Under the pieces are notes generated by a model. That model had not been told where the DNA came from and did not search any database. It saw only the letters and a list, made by a program, of their open reading frames with translations. 64,000 nt of DNA from Membranipora membranacea (lineage: Eukaryota; Bryozoa; Gymnolaemata; Cheilostomatida; Membraniporidae). This document shows, in pieces, positions 34,893 to 47,580 of the stretch (position 1 is the stretch's first letter; each line of letters begins with the position of its first letter). The stretch lies in NCBI GenBank assembly GCA_914767715.1, contig OU612071.1, forward strand, positions 18,720,948 to 18,784,947, written 5' to 3'. The translations under genes were made by a program, and so were the position numbers.

Positions 34893-37800
34893 ATGGAATT
34901 AGTGAAGATATTATTATCATTTGTTGGTAAGTGTTTTTACAATTTATTTTCAATCGACTGCAAAATTCACTCAAAGAGTACTATGTTTGTTACTGTTATA
35001 ACATTGCTAACTAACTCATCTTACATTGCAGGTGTAGCAGTCGTGTGTCTCATGGATTATGTACAGTTCACAGCCTCTCTACAGTGTGAGTAGAACAAAC
35101 ATGAATAAAGAATATACATTTACAGTTCACTCCTTGATTTGTATTTTGCATTGCATCAAGCCTTACTGCTTTTCAGTGTGTCAATCGAATTCAGAATAGA
35201 TTTTAATTTTTCTTAACACATATAACGCCAGTAATCTTATTTTTGTAGATGATTCGTGTTCAAGCTGGGCAGATTGTTTTGACGTTATCCAAAAGCAGTG
35301 CGATATTTATGGGAACAGTGGAAGATTATGTCTATTACTTCGACCAAACTGTCTTATTGATAATATCGATGTAATCAACTTCTGTGTGGATGGTATAATC
35401 TGTAAGTTTCCTATTGTCATAATCAATAACTATGACTGTTAAGATCTGCTCCAATCTGCGTTATGCTAACTGAAATAAACTTGATACACTGTTTTCTTTA
35501 ACAATTGGGCAATATTATACATTGTCCCATCATGAGTGTGGTAATAATAATTAGTAATAACCCAGTTTGTGTTTTTAGCTGAGGAATAATTTAATTTTGG
35601 ATCTTCGAGTTTTATCACGGTCTGTGAGGAATTTAGAGGTGCATCACAACCAGCTTCGGTAACCTTTACCTTTGAAAGGTCAACAACAGCTACTGGAGGT
35701 TAGTAAGAAAAAGACTAGGTGTATATCAAAGCACTTTTATATCATTCTAGTCACCAAATATATATATACATATATATATATATTTATATATGTCAGTGAA
35801 CATGCAGAGAAGTCAATGCTCGCTTAGTTACTAAACAAACAATTTAGATAGTAGTGTTTGTGTTTAAGAATGCAACTTGAAGACATGACATAAAGCTGGC
35901 CATCTGTAATTTTAAGTAGAGATTATCATAATCAATTATTTTAGTAGCACCACATGACATGGCGTTTTCTATTTATTTCTTTTAAAGGATCAGAAGGACC
36001 AAGCAGCTTAGGAGCTGTGCACCTCCCCTATCAACCATTTATTGTTGGATATTCCAATGAGAGGGAGGAACCCCGTGTTCCTTGCAACCCGCCTTTGAGT
36101 GTGGAAATTTCATGTGTGCCTCGTCTAGTCTCGACTAATTTGTGTGGACCGGACGCTTCTGACGAGAATGACAATTACAACCGTCCTGTTCTCACAGTTG
36201 CAGTCACACGACCATCAGTAAGTGAAGATAATAAGGGGGGAGTAAGCTCTATCACCTATCTATTAGGATGATTTAATGGCTTTATTAGATTCTAGCAATA
36301 AAATGGCGAGCTTCTGTGGATTTCTGACCTTACGAAGGCTAAAAAGCCTAGATTTCCAGTTAGATGAAATAGTTTTGACACTTCGGAGCTATGCCCTCCT
36401 ACATCAAGTCTATGTAGAGAATTGACCCTGATGTTATTATGTGTGAGAGCAATTTCCGTCCAAACCAAAATTCAAACTTTAAAGAGACATTGTTGTCTGG
36501 TATCACAAACTTCATCCACGTTTGACATAATTTTGAATTTGTTACTTTTGATTATTGATTCGTGGTTAGTGGAATGTTGTCTTTTTGGAAGACACTATTA
36601 TATTATATTGGTAAGTTCGCTGTCATCAACCACTTTAGCTCCGACCTTGTAGCTCTATGCTTCATTCTTCCTAAGCAACACCTCGGTGCAGTAACCGTCT
36701 ACCTAGACAGACAGACACACTATTAAATGATGAATGTGATAACCTAGTGAGGTTGTTTTTTTCAGTGTCCAATAAATGGTGGTTATACCGTGTGGGCTCA
36801 CTCCTCATGTTCTGCTACTTGTGGTGATGGAACTGGCTTTAGAACAAGGAGTTGTACTAACCCAGCACCAGCAAACTGTGGAGCTGACTGTTCTCGTTTT
36901 GGTGATGCCACAACTGAGACAACACCTACTACTTGTAACCTTGGACCGGTGAGTATTCCTATGTAAGGCTGGAACGGGTTATAAACCCGGTCCTGAGCCG
37001 CAGGTCATGACACCTCGGGTCAGTACCGGGTTGAGTCAGGCTCAGCCACCTTGGGTCAGTACCACTTCCTCAGGCCTTGTCAGTAATTTGAAATACCCTT
37101 AAGACTAGTGAGTACTCCTATCAGTGTTAACACATCTCTCTGATCTCTGATTCACTTTGTCACACCCCTGGATTAAAGAAAGCATCATCACATACAATTG
37201 ATGCAAATAAACGCTCAAATAAAGTAAAGTAAATCTGGAGAGCTAATATGATCTCACAGCCAGTGTGGCAGTGACATTCTATAGAGAGTCATCCTACTGG
37301 TTCCTGCTTGAAGCACTCAATGCAGTCTGTATAATATTTAGTTCAAGCTTTTGATTGTGATGTCGGTGGGATTGCAGTGCTTAATAGTGGTTGATGGAGG
37401 GTTTACTGAATGGGCCGTCGCAGGTCAGTGTTCTACGACCTGCGGTGCTGGCACTTTGCTCCAAACTAGGACATGCACGAACCCAGTACCTTCAAATGGC
37501 GGAGCAGGATGCGTTGGCCCCCTGGAGCAACAATCTTCAGTAGCTTGTATTCCAGTCATCCCTGTAAGTATTTTTAGATTAAAATGATGCACTGAACTCA
37601 GCGGACGAGAGACTGTCTGTACAAGTTTGCCACATCCAATTTTCATTGATGTTCAATGTATATGAGATGTGTTAGTGTAAACGTCTGAGTATTTGCACAT
37701 TGTAATTTATTGCACAGTGCTGTTCACTTAATTCCATCCTCTGGAGACCACAACAATTTTTCCTCATTAAGTTGAGTCTGAATTAAGTGACTTTAGAATG

Positions 37801-40800
37801 CATAGAGATCTGGCTGAAGGGACCAATTTTCCTTGAATTAACAGGAGTTTTGAATTATAAAGTCCGAATTACCCAGCTTACACTGTACCTTAATTGCCAA
37901 GTTGACCTGCTGACCTGTTGACCTGTTTTACCTGTTCCCTTCTTTATCCTCAGTGTCCAGTAGATGGCACCTGGTCTGAGTGGACCCCATCAGGCGACTG
38001 CTCAGCTACCTGTGGACAGGAGGCAACTGATATCTTCACTCGTGAATGTACCGGGCAGACAGGTGCTGGGGCAGGGTGTATGGGTCTGGATACTAAGCGG
38101 TCCAGATGCATTCCATCTGTACCAAGCGTAAGTTGAGCAAGGGTTGTTTAATCTCTTTGATGGTGTATGATATCATATGGTTGAATTATGGTATATATAT
38201 ATATGTATATATAAATGTTGGGCAAAAGGACCAGATCACTTTGAACTTGACTTTGGCCCATATTTAGACTTCATCAATGTTGTTGAGTAATTTTAGTAAT
38301 TGGATCTGCTGGCCTTATCAACAAGATTAATAGACCAACAGGTTGCACATCTGTAAACTTATCGGTATTAATTTCATTTAAACTAATTTTAATTCTGTGT
38401 TTATTTTCTTAAAGAAGTTGCAGAGCAGTCTCTAATTTGATTGATATTCTGTGATACATTTGCCTGATATTAATTTGTTCACATTTTCAGTGTCCGGTGA
38501 ACGGAGGGTACTCTGACTGGGTGACTGTCGGAGATTGTTCTGTGACTTGTGGGTCAGGAAGACAGACAAGGAGTAGAACTTGTAATAACCCTGTACCTCA
38601 GTTTGGTGGATCTGATTGTTCGTCATTAGGTTCTGACATACAAACAGAATTTGTATGCGAGTCAAATACTGCGGTAGGTATTTGAATGTGTTTTACTGTA
38701 ATGATTTGTAGGTTAAAAAAAACTTGTGGGTTAAACTTGCAAGTTTTTGTCTCTGTCTGTAGACTGAGAAATACAGGTACCAGAAGGGCGCAGCCGCCAT
38801 ATTCGGCGCCAAGATCACACCTGGTGTGTCAATTGAGCCCAGTAGTCAGAAAACTGCAGCGGGATTTAAACCTGAGACCTCTAACGCTTGCGCATTTGAG
38901 GGCAGGCGCTCTTGCCAACTGAGCTACCTCCTGCTTGTGTTGAGAGAGTAAGTAAGTGCCCTAAATCAGATGATGCTCTACATTGCTACTGACAATGGCA
39001 CCCTTTTCTTATGCATTCTGGAGTGTCAAAACATTGTTGCTGTCCAAATTGCAGTGCCCAACAGACGGCAGATTTACTGACTGGACACAGTGGGGGAGTT
39101 GCTCTACCACATGCGGACTGGGAAATAAGCAAAGAACCAGGGAGTGTACAATGCCGCAACCGCTGAATAATGGAAACGATTGTCAAGGTTAAAGATTGGA
39201 ATCCAGATCATGCTACATTACAGCTGTGAGTAAAGTTGATTAATTCCTTGGTCAAAAGTCCTGAGGTCAGAAGTCCTGAGGGAAGAGGTCAAAAGTCCTG
39301 AGGTCAAAAGTCCTGAGGTCAGAGATCAGAAGTCCTGAGGACCTGTTTGTGAAGTAATCAATCAAACAAAGAAATATGAAGTAAGGGAGGGAAGAGTCAA
39401 TAATTTGGCAGGCCAGCATATTTACAATAAAATCATCCTTGAACTCACTCACTCACTGCATATTATAATATCGGTGATATATTATTTAAATGACCCTTTG
39501 AATTGTATGTGAACAAAATCGAGCTTAATAGAACATAAATGTCATACATGTTGAGCAAAAATGGTTTTATTCAGAAGTTACTCAGAGAAGCAAGCTGACC
39601 CACATTTTTTCACTTACTGTCCCTGATATTAAAGGACTCAATCATCTTTCAAAATACAAAGACCAACATTTCATGTTTGCCTAAATGTCAAACAGATATG
39701 CCAAACATTAAACAGATATGCCAAACATTAAACAACATGTTTCCTACAAAATTTAATGAAGTAGTTGTCTTGAAATCTCTAGCTCCATTAACCAAACGAT
39801 TGTAACAGATAATAAATAATAAATGTTTTGTTCATTACAGTGTGAGATGAATGGCAATTGGGGAGGTTGGCAGCTTGGTATTTGTTCAGTAACTTGTGGT
39901 ACAGGATCACAAACTGCCTTTAGAACGTGTGATAACCCACCCCCTGTAGCTGGGGGTCAGGATTGTCCTGGAGAATCTCTGCGGACAGTGAGCTGCAGTC
40001 TCGGAGCGGTAAGTTCATCTCACAGAAAGCCTGGTTTGTTTTATTGTACTCGAACCTGTAATGGTGACCACCTCATCTGTCTTTGAGTTGGTGTGTGTAA
40101 AATTTTCTTTTTCATTGGCTAATTTCAATCAGTTAACTTTGAAATAAAGAAGGACTCTGCAATACCTCCCCAAACACTTCACTTATTTATTGGATGTTAA
40201 AACACAAGCTATTGTGAGATGGCATGCCATTGACCTTGACAAGAAACTGCCATCCCTTCCCTATAGTCAGAACAGTGGAAGACAATTTCAAAATTACGCA
40301 AATTCTAGATAAAAAAAAATTACGCAAATTATTACGTGTAATTACGCAAATTCACAAACCCAAGCATACCAACGGTTTGAAATAAAGATTATATTATGAT
40401 ATTATTATTATCTAGAGTAATGTACATGATTGTGAAGGAGACTGCAACAAAATCAGAGGAAATCTAACAATATTGAAATTTATTGTCTTCTGTACAACAC
40501 CTTTCTCATTCTGTTGAACAATAATTGATAAAGTGACATTTTACTCAACTTAAAGTTGTAAAATACCCTCTGATACCAAGTGAGAAGCCTTGATGTTGTT
40601 TGGTTTCATTTCTCCTATCAGTATTGGTCTACAGACTGTAATTTTATGTGGTACAGGAGCATGAGAGGTCAGATGTCCTCCTTGACTCCACCGTGATCTG
40701 ACTTAGCCTTGCTTTGATTTGATCTGATTTAGTTGTAAATTTGCTTTAGTGTGATGTAAATGGAGGATTTACTGAATGGCAGAGTGGAACCTGTTCTGTC

Positions 40801-43123
40801 ACATGTGGTACTGGGACACAGACCAGAACAAGATCATGCACCAACCCATCCCCAGTAGGGAATGGAAATGGTTGTACAGGAATCACTACGCAGGCAGGCT
40901 TTCCATGCACTCAAGATGTGAGTAAACTATGTGTGAGATTTGTTTTCTGGCTTTGCACTATAACCTTGTTTTGAAGTCGGATTATTATAAATATGCTCAC
41001 TGCAATTTGTTTTATCTATAACTGAGCATTGGTTACTTTGATTGTGAAAGTAGTCTCAATCTACATTGTTTCTGCAAAATGATAAAATCACAATTCAGAA
41101 AAACAAATTTCATAATTGCATGATATTATATAGGATACTTACATAAACCTTCCATTGCAGTGTGATGGAAACTGGAGTGATTTTGGAAAGTATGATGTGT
41201 GCTCGAGACCATGTGGCGGTGGTACAAAATCTAAATCCCGTACTTGCACTAACCCAGAACCAGCAGGAGATGGACAAAATTGCCAAGGAAGTGCCACAGA
41301 AAGCAAAGCTTGCAACACTCAGGTAATTGGTTGATTGATTGAGTGATTATTGGTAGGTCGATCGATCAATTGATTGGTTAGTTGGCATTCACATACAAGT
41401 ATGTTGCAAAATTTGTTGGGCAGAAGTTTTTACCGAATCAAGTTTTATGACATATCAAGTTTTATGACACGTTGCTCCTCATTTATCCCCTAGAAATACA
41501 TTCCTTATTAGAATTGAGAGCTTGGTATATTGCAACAAAATCTCATTCTGGATAAGGGGTAGTATTATGAAGCTCATGAGAGATCAAAGACAAAGGGATA
41601 TTGTAACATGCCTATGATGTCATTTTGCGTTTGTTGAGATTGTTAGGATTTATTGGTACAAATTTAGTGTCTAGGTAATAGCAGTGGTTTACCAAACCAT
41701 ACGACATTGGAATCTATCCAGGCGTATCTCATCAATAGACAAATGTGGGTACTTCAAGGATTGAGGTTCTTAACAAAGGCTACTGCCTCGTACCAAATAT
41801 ACTGAACATGTTTGATTAGTGATGTTATCATGAAATGAGATGACACATATAGTGTAAGCTGGTTAATTCAGACTTTTTAATTCAGAACTCCAGATCTCAA
41901 TGAATTCTAATATCACTTAATTCAGACTCGGCTCAATTAGGATATATTATTGAGGCCCCGAGAGATTTGATGTAAACACTTCACTGTAACTTTTATTTCT
42001 AAAACAGGCCTGTGCTGGTACACGAACATCTGCTGGACTTGGCGGTGGTCGCTGCAGAGAAACATCAGGAGAATGTACAGTAACCTGTGGTGAAGGCTTA
42101 CGGACAATTAAAAAGATATGCGGTGGAACAGTTTCAACTACAAGTGCACCATGTGTTTTACCAGTGAGTTGCTTAGTAAGAATATGAAGATGATATTAAA
42201 ATTTATTTTGGATCTTGTGATAATTAAAATTCAGCAGCACAATTAAGCACATGATCCTTGATACCAAATGGCAGCGCTCTCATTTTTCCAACCAACTATT
42301 TCTTTAGGCGGGTAGTCTTCCTTTCATAATTTTTCTCATATTTTAAATTATTCTCTAGGCATGCCCTACTCAGTCACCTACACTGTCTACTCTGCCTCCT
42401 GTGTCAGTCAAGAATGGTGGCTATGGATCGTGGTCGAATTGGGGATCTTGTTCTGTCACCTGTCAAACACCAGGAGTATCGGCGATTCAGACAGCTGTGA
42501 GAGTTTGCAACAATCCCCCTCCATCTAATTCTGGACTAAACTGCATCAATGGTGGATTGGGAGAGGCTGAGAAATCCCGAAACTGTTTAATTTCAGTAAG
42601 TTTCACTAGTAGTTGATAATCTTCTAGCTCTACAATAATTTGCAAGTTTTAATCTGAACCAAAGTGAGAGATAAGCAAAGCATTGTTTTCTCATACTAGC
42701 AATCTTATTCCACGATCCGTCCGAACCTAATATGTGAGTTATCATATTCCTGATCATATCACATTGTCATTGGAGTTTTCTTCAATTTTTTAGCTATGTC
42801 CAATCGTTGATACGAGACTTGGCACAACAACACTGCGTTCAACAGCTCCTCTAGCCTGTGCACCCTATGAGAGGGTTTGCGGTAAGGGTCTACGATGCTG
42901 TCCGAGAAGGAACACCAGTGCTGTCAGGGGTGGGGGTAGGAGAGTTAACAACCGAGGGAAAAATAATGGTGGCAGGAGATCTCGAAGCGGTAACCCTATG
43001 CGAAGAAATATAATTCTGACTGCAAACAGACCTAAAACTAGGATAAACGACATCACCAGACAAAGAAATGGAATCAGAAATGCCGGTGCACCTCAAAGCT
43101 CAAGAAGAAATGTACAGGGTTAA
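34893..43123 (+). CDS. Secreted multi-TSP1-repeat protein, 16 exons, two in-frame TAA codons
   Basis: Exons read by eye: 34893-34926, 35032-35085, 35249-35401, 35579-35698, 35988-36217, 36766-36948, 37378-37563, 37954-38127, 38491-38673, 39055-39225, 39841-40008, 40750-40917, 41161-41322, 42008-42163, 42359-42595, 42794-43123. All introns are GT-AG and all phases agree, giving about 902 codons. Exons 1-2 encode a signal peptide ([18 protein letters not shown]). Exons 3-5 form a Cys-rich N-terminal region I do not recognise. Exons 6-15 each encode one TSP1 repeat, most starting at a Cys (for example [18 protein letters not shown]). The repeat in exon 14 is degenerate. Exon 16 has CGKGLRCC and a long Arg/Asn/Gly-rich basic tail ending in TAA. 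Family members act outside the cell in matrix or ligand binding. In-frame TAA codons lie at 35587-35589 (exon 4) and 39190-39192 (exon 10), with coding pattern conserved after each. The gene is either newly broken, misread in sequence, or handled unusually. Confidence 0.85.
38745..38936 (-). repeat. tRNA-derived SINE in intron 9 of the TSP1 gene
   Basis: On the minus strand, GGTAGCTCAGTTGGCAAGAG (A box, near 38925) and GGTTTAAATCC (B box, 38872-38862) form a tRNA-like head. A body with CTGACTACTGGGC and CCAGGTGTG follows, the same family as at 28946. It lies between exons 9 and 10 in antisense orientation and does not touch splice sites. Confidence 0.7.
39252..39342. repeat. 15-bp minisatellite in intron 10
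   Basis: About five imperfect copies of GTCCTGAGGTCAAAA in tandem. A second tiny direct repeat (20-bp unit, two copies) is at 39692-39733. Confidence 0.75.
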
Positions 43124-43347
43124 CTTCTGCTATAGCTGGTTAGACTGTGCCAACACTCTCTCTACTCGTTGTCAGACGCTCAACCTCCTCACCGTGATGG
43201 TGTCATGAATATCGATGTTCAATATTGGACAACAGATTACTCTTTGGTCATACCAAATTTTTTCTGCAAATGAAATGACATGTTCTTGTGCTAGTTTTAC
43301 TACTTAGTGTACTAACTCTTATCATAGCTATCTGTTGTATTCAGGCC

Positions 43348-43353
43348 AATAAA
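43348..43353 (+). terminator. Poly(A) signal of the TSP1 gene
   Basis: AATAAA, 225 bases after the TAA at 43121-43123. It is the first such hexamer downstream. Confidence 0.6.
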
Positions 43354-44121
43354 CGCAAACTCTCCTCATACCTGTTATGTATTACATAATCTCATTATCT
43401 TTTAAATTTATTAAATGAAAGCAAGACTAAATGTAGTGTAAAGTCAAGTCGAGTGAATGCTCAAATAATTCTGTCTCACAAGAAGTGGAGCGAGCTGAGT
43501 AGGGATTGTGTCTTTAATACTCAAATCAAAGTAGTTTATTCACTGGAGGGTGCAACATCAAAGTGAGTCTGACTTAGATCTAAAGCATTGACAATTTTGC
43601 GCTGAGGATAAAAGAGATGGATTGAGATGCTCATTAACAAACAGGGGTGGCTTCATGCTGCTGGGGACAGCTAAGATGAGGCCGTACTAGAGAAGGCCTT
43701 GAAACAGCGCTTGACTCATGGTTTATAGCTGAAGACCAGTGATATGGGTTCAAATGTATGTTGTAACTCCCCTGACCGTTCCCAATGCACCTTTTTATGC
43801 TTACAATGTAAGATTCAAACTATAAACCTGACTGACCCTCAAATAATGGTTGTGGATAACACATGCTTATTTATGGTGGCTTATTATTGTTGGTTATGTT
43901 TTAATATTTTATGAGGAAATACTAAGCACTCTATATATAACTACCTGAGTTCTGTTGATGTGACAACTTTCTTGCAATGAATGTTATGACATCATAAACA
44001 TTTCTTTGAGGGGAGGAGGAAGCAATATCCAATCTTTCAGCCTTCAAAGAAAAGTAAGCCTGGACAAGATCCTCTTTAAAAGTAAATTCTTTGGATTAAG
44101 GGCTAATTTATAGAAGCGTAG
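43354..44121. other. No gene recognised
   Basis: Intergenic sequence between the TSP1 gene and the direct-repeat element. No coding pattern. Confidence 0.5.
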
Positions 44122-45840
44122 TGTAACGTTTACTGTGTGTGGTTTATTAGGTGTAGTTTTACAGGATCATGTCGATTCGTAATAACTGTAAAGAACAGTT
44201 GAGAGATAATTAAGTTGACATTTTCAGTGAAAGTGATGTGGTAAAAGGCACATCATAAAGCAGAGAAATAGCTTTGCAATAACATACAAAAAAGAGAAAG
44301 TCTCAATACATCAAATAGTAGGACGTATAAAATCAAGTATGTCGGAAGAATTATATACCTTATTAGCCTTATTTGCACACAGTACGTTCCCTCAGCAGAT
44401 TTTGAGTAAAAGTTAAAAGGTTTTGAATGTGATAATCTGCCATGAGGTAATAGCTAGATGATGGTCTGCTCCGAAGGAGCTCATGGCAAAGAGTGAAATC
44501 ATTATGGTACATGTAGTCAATGTACAAATGGACAATGAAGAAAGCTTTCACTATGCTATAAGGGGAAGTTTTACATGAGATAGCTTTAGGATTTGTTTAC
44601 GTGTTTAGTCATAATCATTGATATATATTCATATCAATGGTCATAATTATCAGTCATGATATGCTATTTGCTGACCGTTACACTCCCTCCGAAAACGGCT
44701 GATGTTTTCCAGTTATGGGGTCAGCACTGTGGTAGCAGCTGCTAGTAGAGATGAGACAACTCCACAGCTGCTGAGAGTAAGGTAGTTATTGCCGATGAGT
44801 TAATGTGATCCTATCGAACTCCCTGTTGGAGAACAAGCTTGATACGCAAGGAGTATTTGATCATGTGATGCGAGTCGATTAAGAGTGTATGGCGTGGAAG
44901 TTGGCTGAGTGACTTTTTGTCAATCATGGGCGAAACCAATGCAACAGCTCGTTCTGTGTTTCACGAACTGACCTGCCTGTATCCTAGTGCGCTACCGTCC
45001 GAAACACTGCGAATGATCCTTTTATTTAAATTCAGTCAATGAATTTACAGAAGTAGGCAATTGTGATGAAATTGTTCGTGGAGTTTGTTTGTGGAGTGTG
45101 TTGGTGTCATAGCGAAGTTTTACCCTAGATAATGTTGACCGATGTTCAACATGACTTTCCAGATGTCAGGGTGAGAGCTGTCATTTCTGTGACATCACAG
45201 CGTCCAGCACTGATGAGTAGAGTTCGATTAACACACTGCATTCAAGATACCGAGGAACAGAGTTGAGCTGTAACTCCCTCCGTTGTAGAGTTGTAGCTCC
45301 CAGGTTGAGACTAAGTTATGACTGTAAAGTTTCCTGTGTGTGGTTTATTAGGTGTAGTTTTACGATTCGTAACAACTGTAAAGAACAGTTGAAAGATAAA
45401 TAGGTTGACATTTTCAGTGAAAGTTATGTGGTAAAAGGCACATCATAAAGCAGAGAAATAGCTTTGCAATAACATACAAAATGCAGAAAGTCTCAATACA
45501 TCAAATAGTAAGACGTATAAAATCAAGTATGTCAGAAGAATTATTTACCTTATTAGCCTTATTTGCACACAGTACGTTACGTCAGCTGATTTTAAGTAAA
45601 AGTTAAAAGGGTTCGAATGTGACAATCTGCCATTAGCTAATAGCTAGATGATGATCTGCTCCGAAGGAGCTCATAGCAAAGAGTGAAATCATTATGGTAC
45701 ATGTAGTCAATGTACAAATGAACAATGAAGAAAGCTTTCACTATGCTATAATGGGAAGTTTTAAATGAGATAGCTTTAGAATTTGTTTACGTGTTTACTC
45801 ATAATTATCAGTCATGATAAGCTATTCGCTGACCGTTACA
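44122..45840. mobile_element. Direct-repeat-flanked element, TRIM-like
   Basis: Two long direct repeats, 44122-44682 and 45323-45840, are highly similar (small indels and scattered changes). They surround a 640-bp middle with no open frame. Each repeat starts TGTAA(C/A)GTTT and ends CTGACCGTTACA, so it begins TG and ends CA with inverted TGTAACG ends, as an LTR would. No primer-binding site or target duplication was found: the flanks are GCGTAG and CTACTG. The first copy contains an AT-rich hairpin with CATTGATAT arms near 44615-44640, missing in the second. Reading it as two copies of a non-autonomous DNA element that inserted near each other is equally possible. Confidence 0.5.
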
Positions 45841-46651
45841 CTACTGTATCGAATAGTTCTGTTTTATCCCGTGAATGACGCAGGTGTAAGAGTTCAAAGA
45901 ATTTTATTTATCTCCAATAATCTGGTAATCCTGTAACATGGATGGTTTCGTTATAAGACATGTTTGAAAAGTATAAGCGTTTGAAACAAGGTTGACATTA
46001 TGCAAAAACGGGATCATAATGGCATTGTATGGAAAAGTTATGGTATTACATAGACACAAAAATTAACATTGAACATTACAATTGATACAAAACTCACACA
46101 TTATGGTGGAATAGGGAATCCGATAGTGAGCAATAGTGAGCAATTATGAATGGTGACTAGTCGGGATGACATCTAGCTAAAATAAGAATGCCAAAATGAT
46201 AATGGTATGTCTGAAAAATGCAACTGAAATGAATATCTGATACAACAGAAAACAATATCCACATGTAATGTAATGAGATGAAATGTAATGCATGTATCAG
46301 TAAGTTATTAAACTGTAGGAATATAGAAAAAGTAAGTACCACTTACAATATTAATTAGAGCTCCTGGTTAAAAGATGTATCCTTTCCAATGTCTGGGTGA
46401 CTAGTGACAGTAAATGGGTGAAAAGGTGCTTTAAATGGGTAAATGGGTGAAAAAGCTTTCCCCATTGTATTGAAAGCGATGACTCGCGGTTAGAAAGAAA
46501 GCTTAATAGATGAAGCAGTACATTTATCATGAACGCAGTTTTAGAACAATGGTGGGCTTTGTCAATGCTATAACACCGATTACCAGACCCCTAACGCCAA
46601 GCGCAACTCCCACGGTTACACCCCCAACAGAATACGCAGTTTTCTCTCTAG
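45841..46651. other. Possible 3' LTR region of the BEL/Pao fragment
   Basis: This sequence lies directly downstream (minus strand) of the pol fragment. TGTTGGGGGTGTAACC at 46629 read on the minus strand could be an LTR start, but no second LTR was found to compare. No gene is recognised. Confidence 0.3.
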
Positions 46652-47580
46652 TCAGTGGTAGTAGGTTGCTGTTGATGTGGAAGTAGGAGGACTAGTTTGT
46701 GTATGGGTCTGTCGAGAAGCTGACCATTGCCAAGATGCAGCTGCATCCTTGCATAGTAGACCATGTTTGCTTGGGTAGACTGCATTTACTAGCGAGAGCT
46801 TCCATTCACATCTGGGTTGATGTGATTCAGTGAGCAGCACAACATCTCCAGGCTGAAGGTTTGGCTGAGGGGAACTCCGCTTCTGCCTAGATTGAAGATG
46901 ATGCAGATATTCCTTTATCCATCGTGAGCAGAATTGTTGAGATAGAAACTGCACCCACCGCCATCTTTTCCTAGAGTACAGGTCAGGCTCATCGAAGTCA
47001 CATGGTGGTGATGAGTGAGGTTGTCCTTTCATAGTAAGCAGCATTTACTGAGTAAGTGGAAGACGTTCTATTGTGGTTTCTTGATTCAGCTGCTCTACTG
47101 TTAGTGGTCTGGAGTTGATGATAGCCATACATTCATAGAGTAGTGTCCGGACACTAGCTGAGTTGAGTCGACATGATGATTGTTCCAGGAGAATGCCTTT
47201 CATGACATTCCTCACTGTTCTTATTAGTCTTTCCCAGCATCCGCCCATATGACTAGCCGAAGGAGAGTTGAATTTGAATTGACAGTGCTTAGACTTCAAA
47301 TAGGTTTGGGTGTCAATATCCATCATATCCTCTAGTGATTTCTTGAATTCGTTTCTTGCTCCGACAAAGTTGGTACCCTGATCGGAAAGTAGTGTCTGCA
47401 CCGGTCCACGAATAGATGTGAAACAACGGAAACTGTTGATGAAGCTGTCAGTTGTCATATCCTCTAGTAGCTCTAGATGAACGCCTCTGCTTGCTAAGCA
47501 TGTGAAAATGAGTCCATACCTCTTGCTTTCCTTCATCCATCCTCACAGCTGTAAGAATCCACAACAAAGTAAACCGCGAC
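46652..47580 (-). pseudogene. BEL/Pao retrotransposon pol fragment (integrase and C-terminal domain)
   Basis: The minus-strand frame from 47536 contains YGLIFTCLASRGVHLE, LLSDQGTNFVGA, SHMGGCWERLIRTVRNVM and INSRPLT, in the order of the integrase core of BEL/Pao elements. It is followed after an in-frame TAA (47042-47044) by DFDEPDLYSRKRWRWVQFL and LQPGDVVLL, the domain that follows the integrase in this group. Only the 3' part of pol is present. Upstream of 47536 a frameshift joins a short VDSYSCEDG piece, and homology stops near 47580. No protease or reverse transcriptase is present. It is in opposite orientation to the gag relic at 49067, so the two are probably from different insertions. 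Confidence 0.8.

Noticed and set aside
35587-39192. Reassigned genetic code (TAA as sense) to explain the stops in the TSP1 gene
   Set aside because: The TSP1 gene itself ends with TAA at 43121-43123 where homology ends, and other genes end at TAG and TGA in the usual places. Two isolated codons do not support a changed code.
42865-43096. Minus-strand frames opposite the last TSP1 exon
   Set aside because: Shadows of the Arg-rich coding exon on the other strand.
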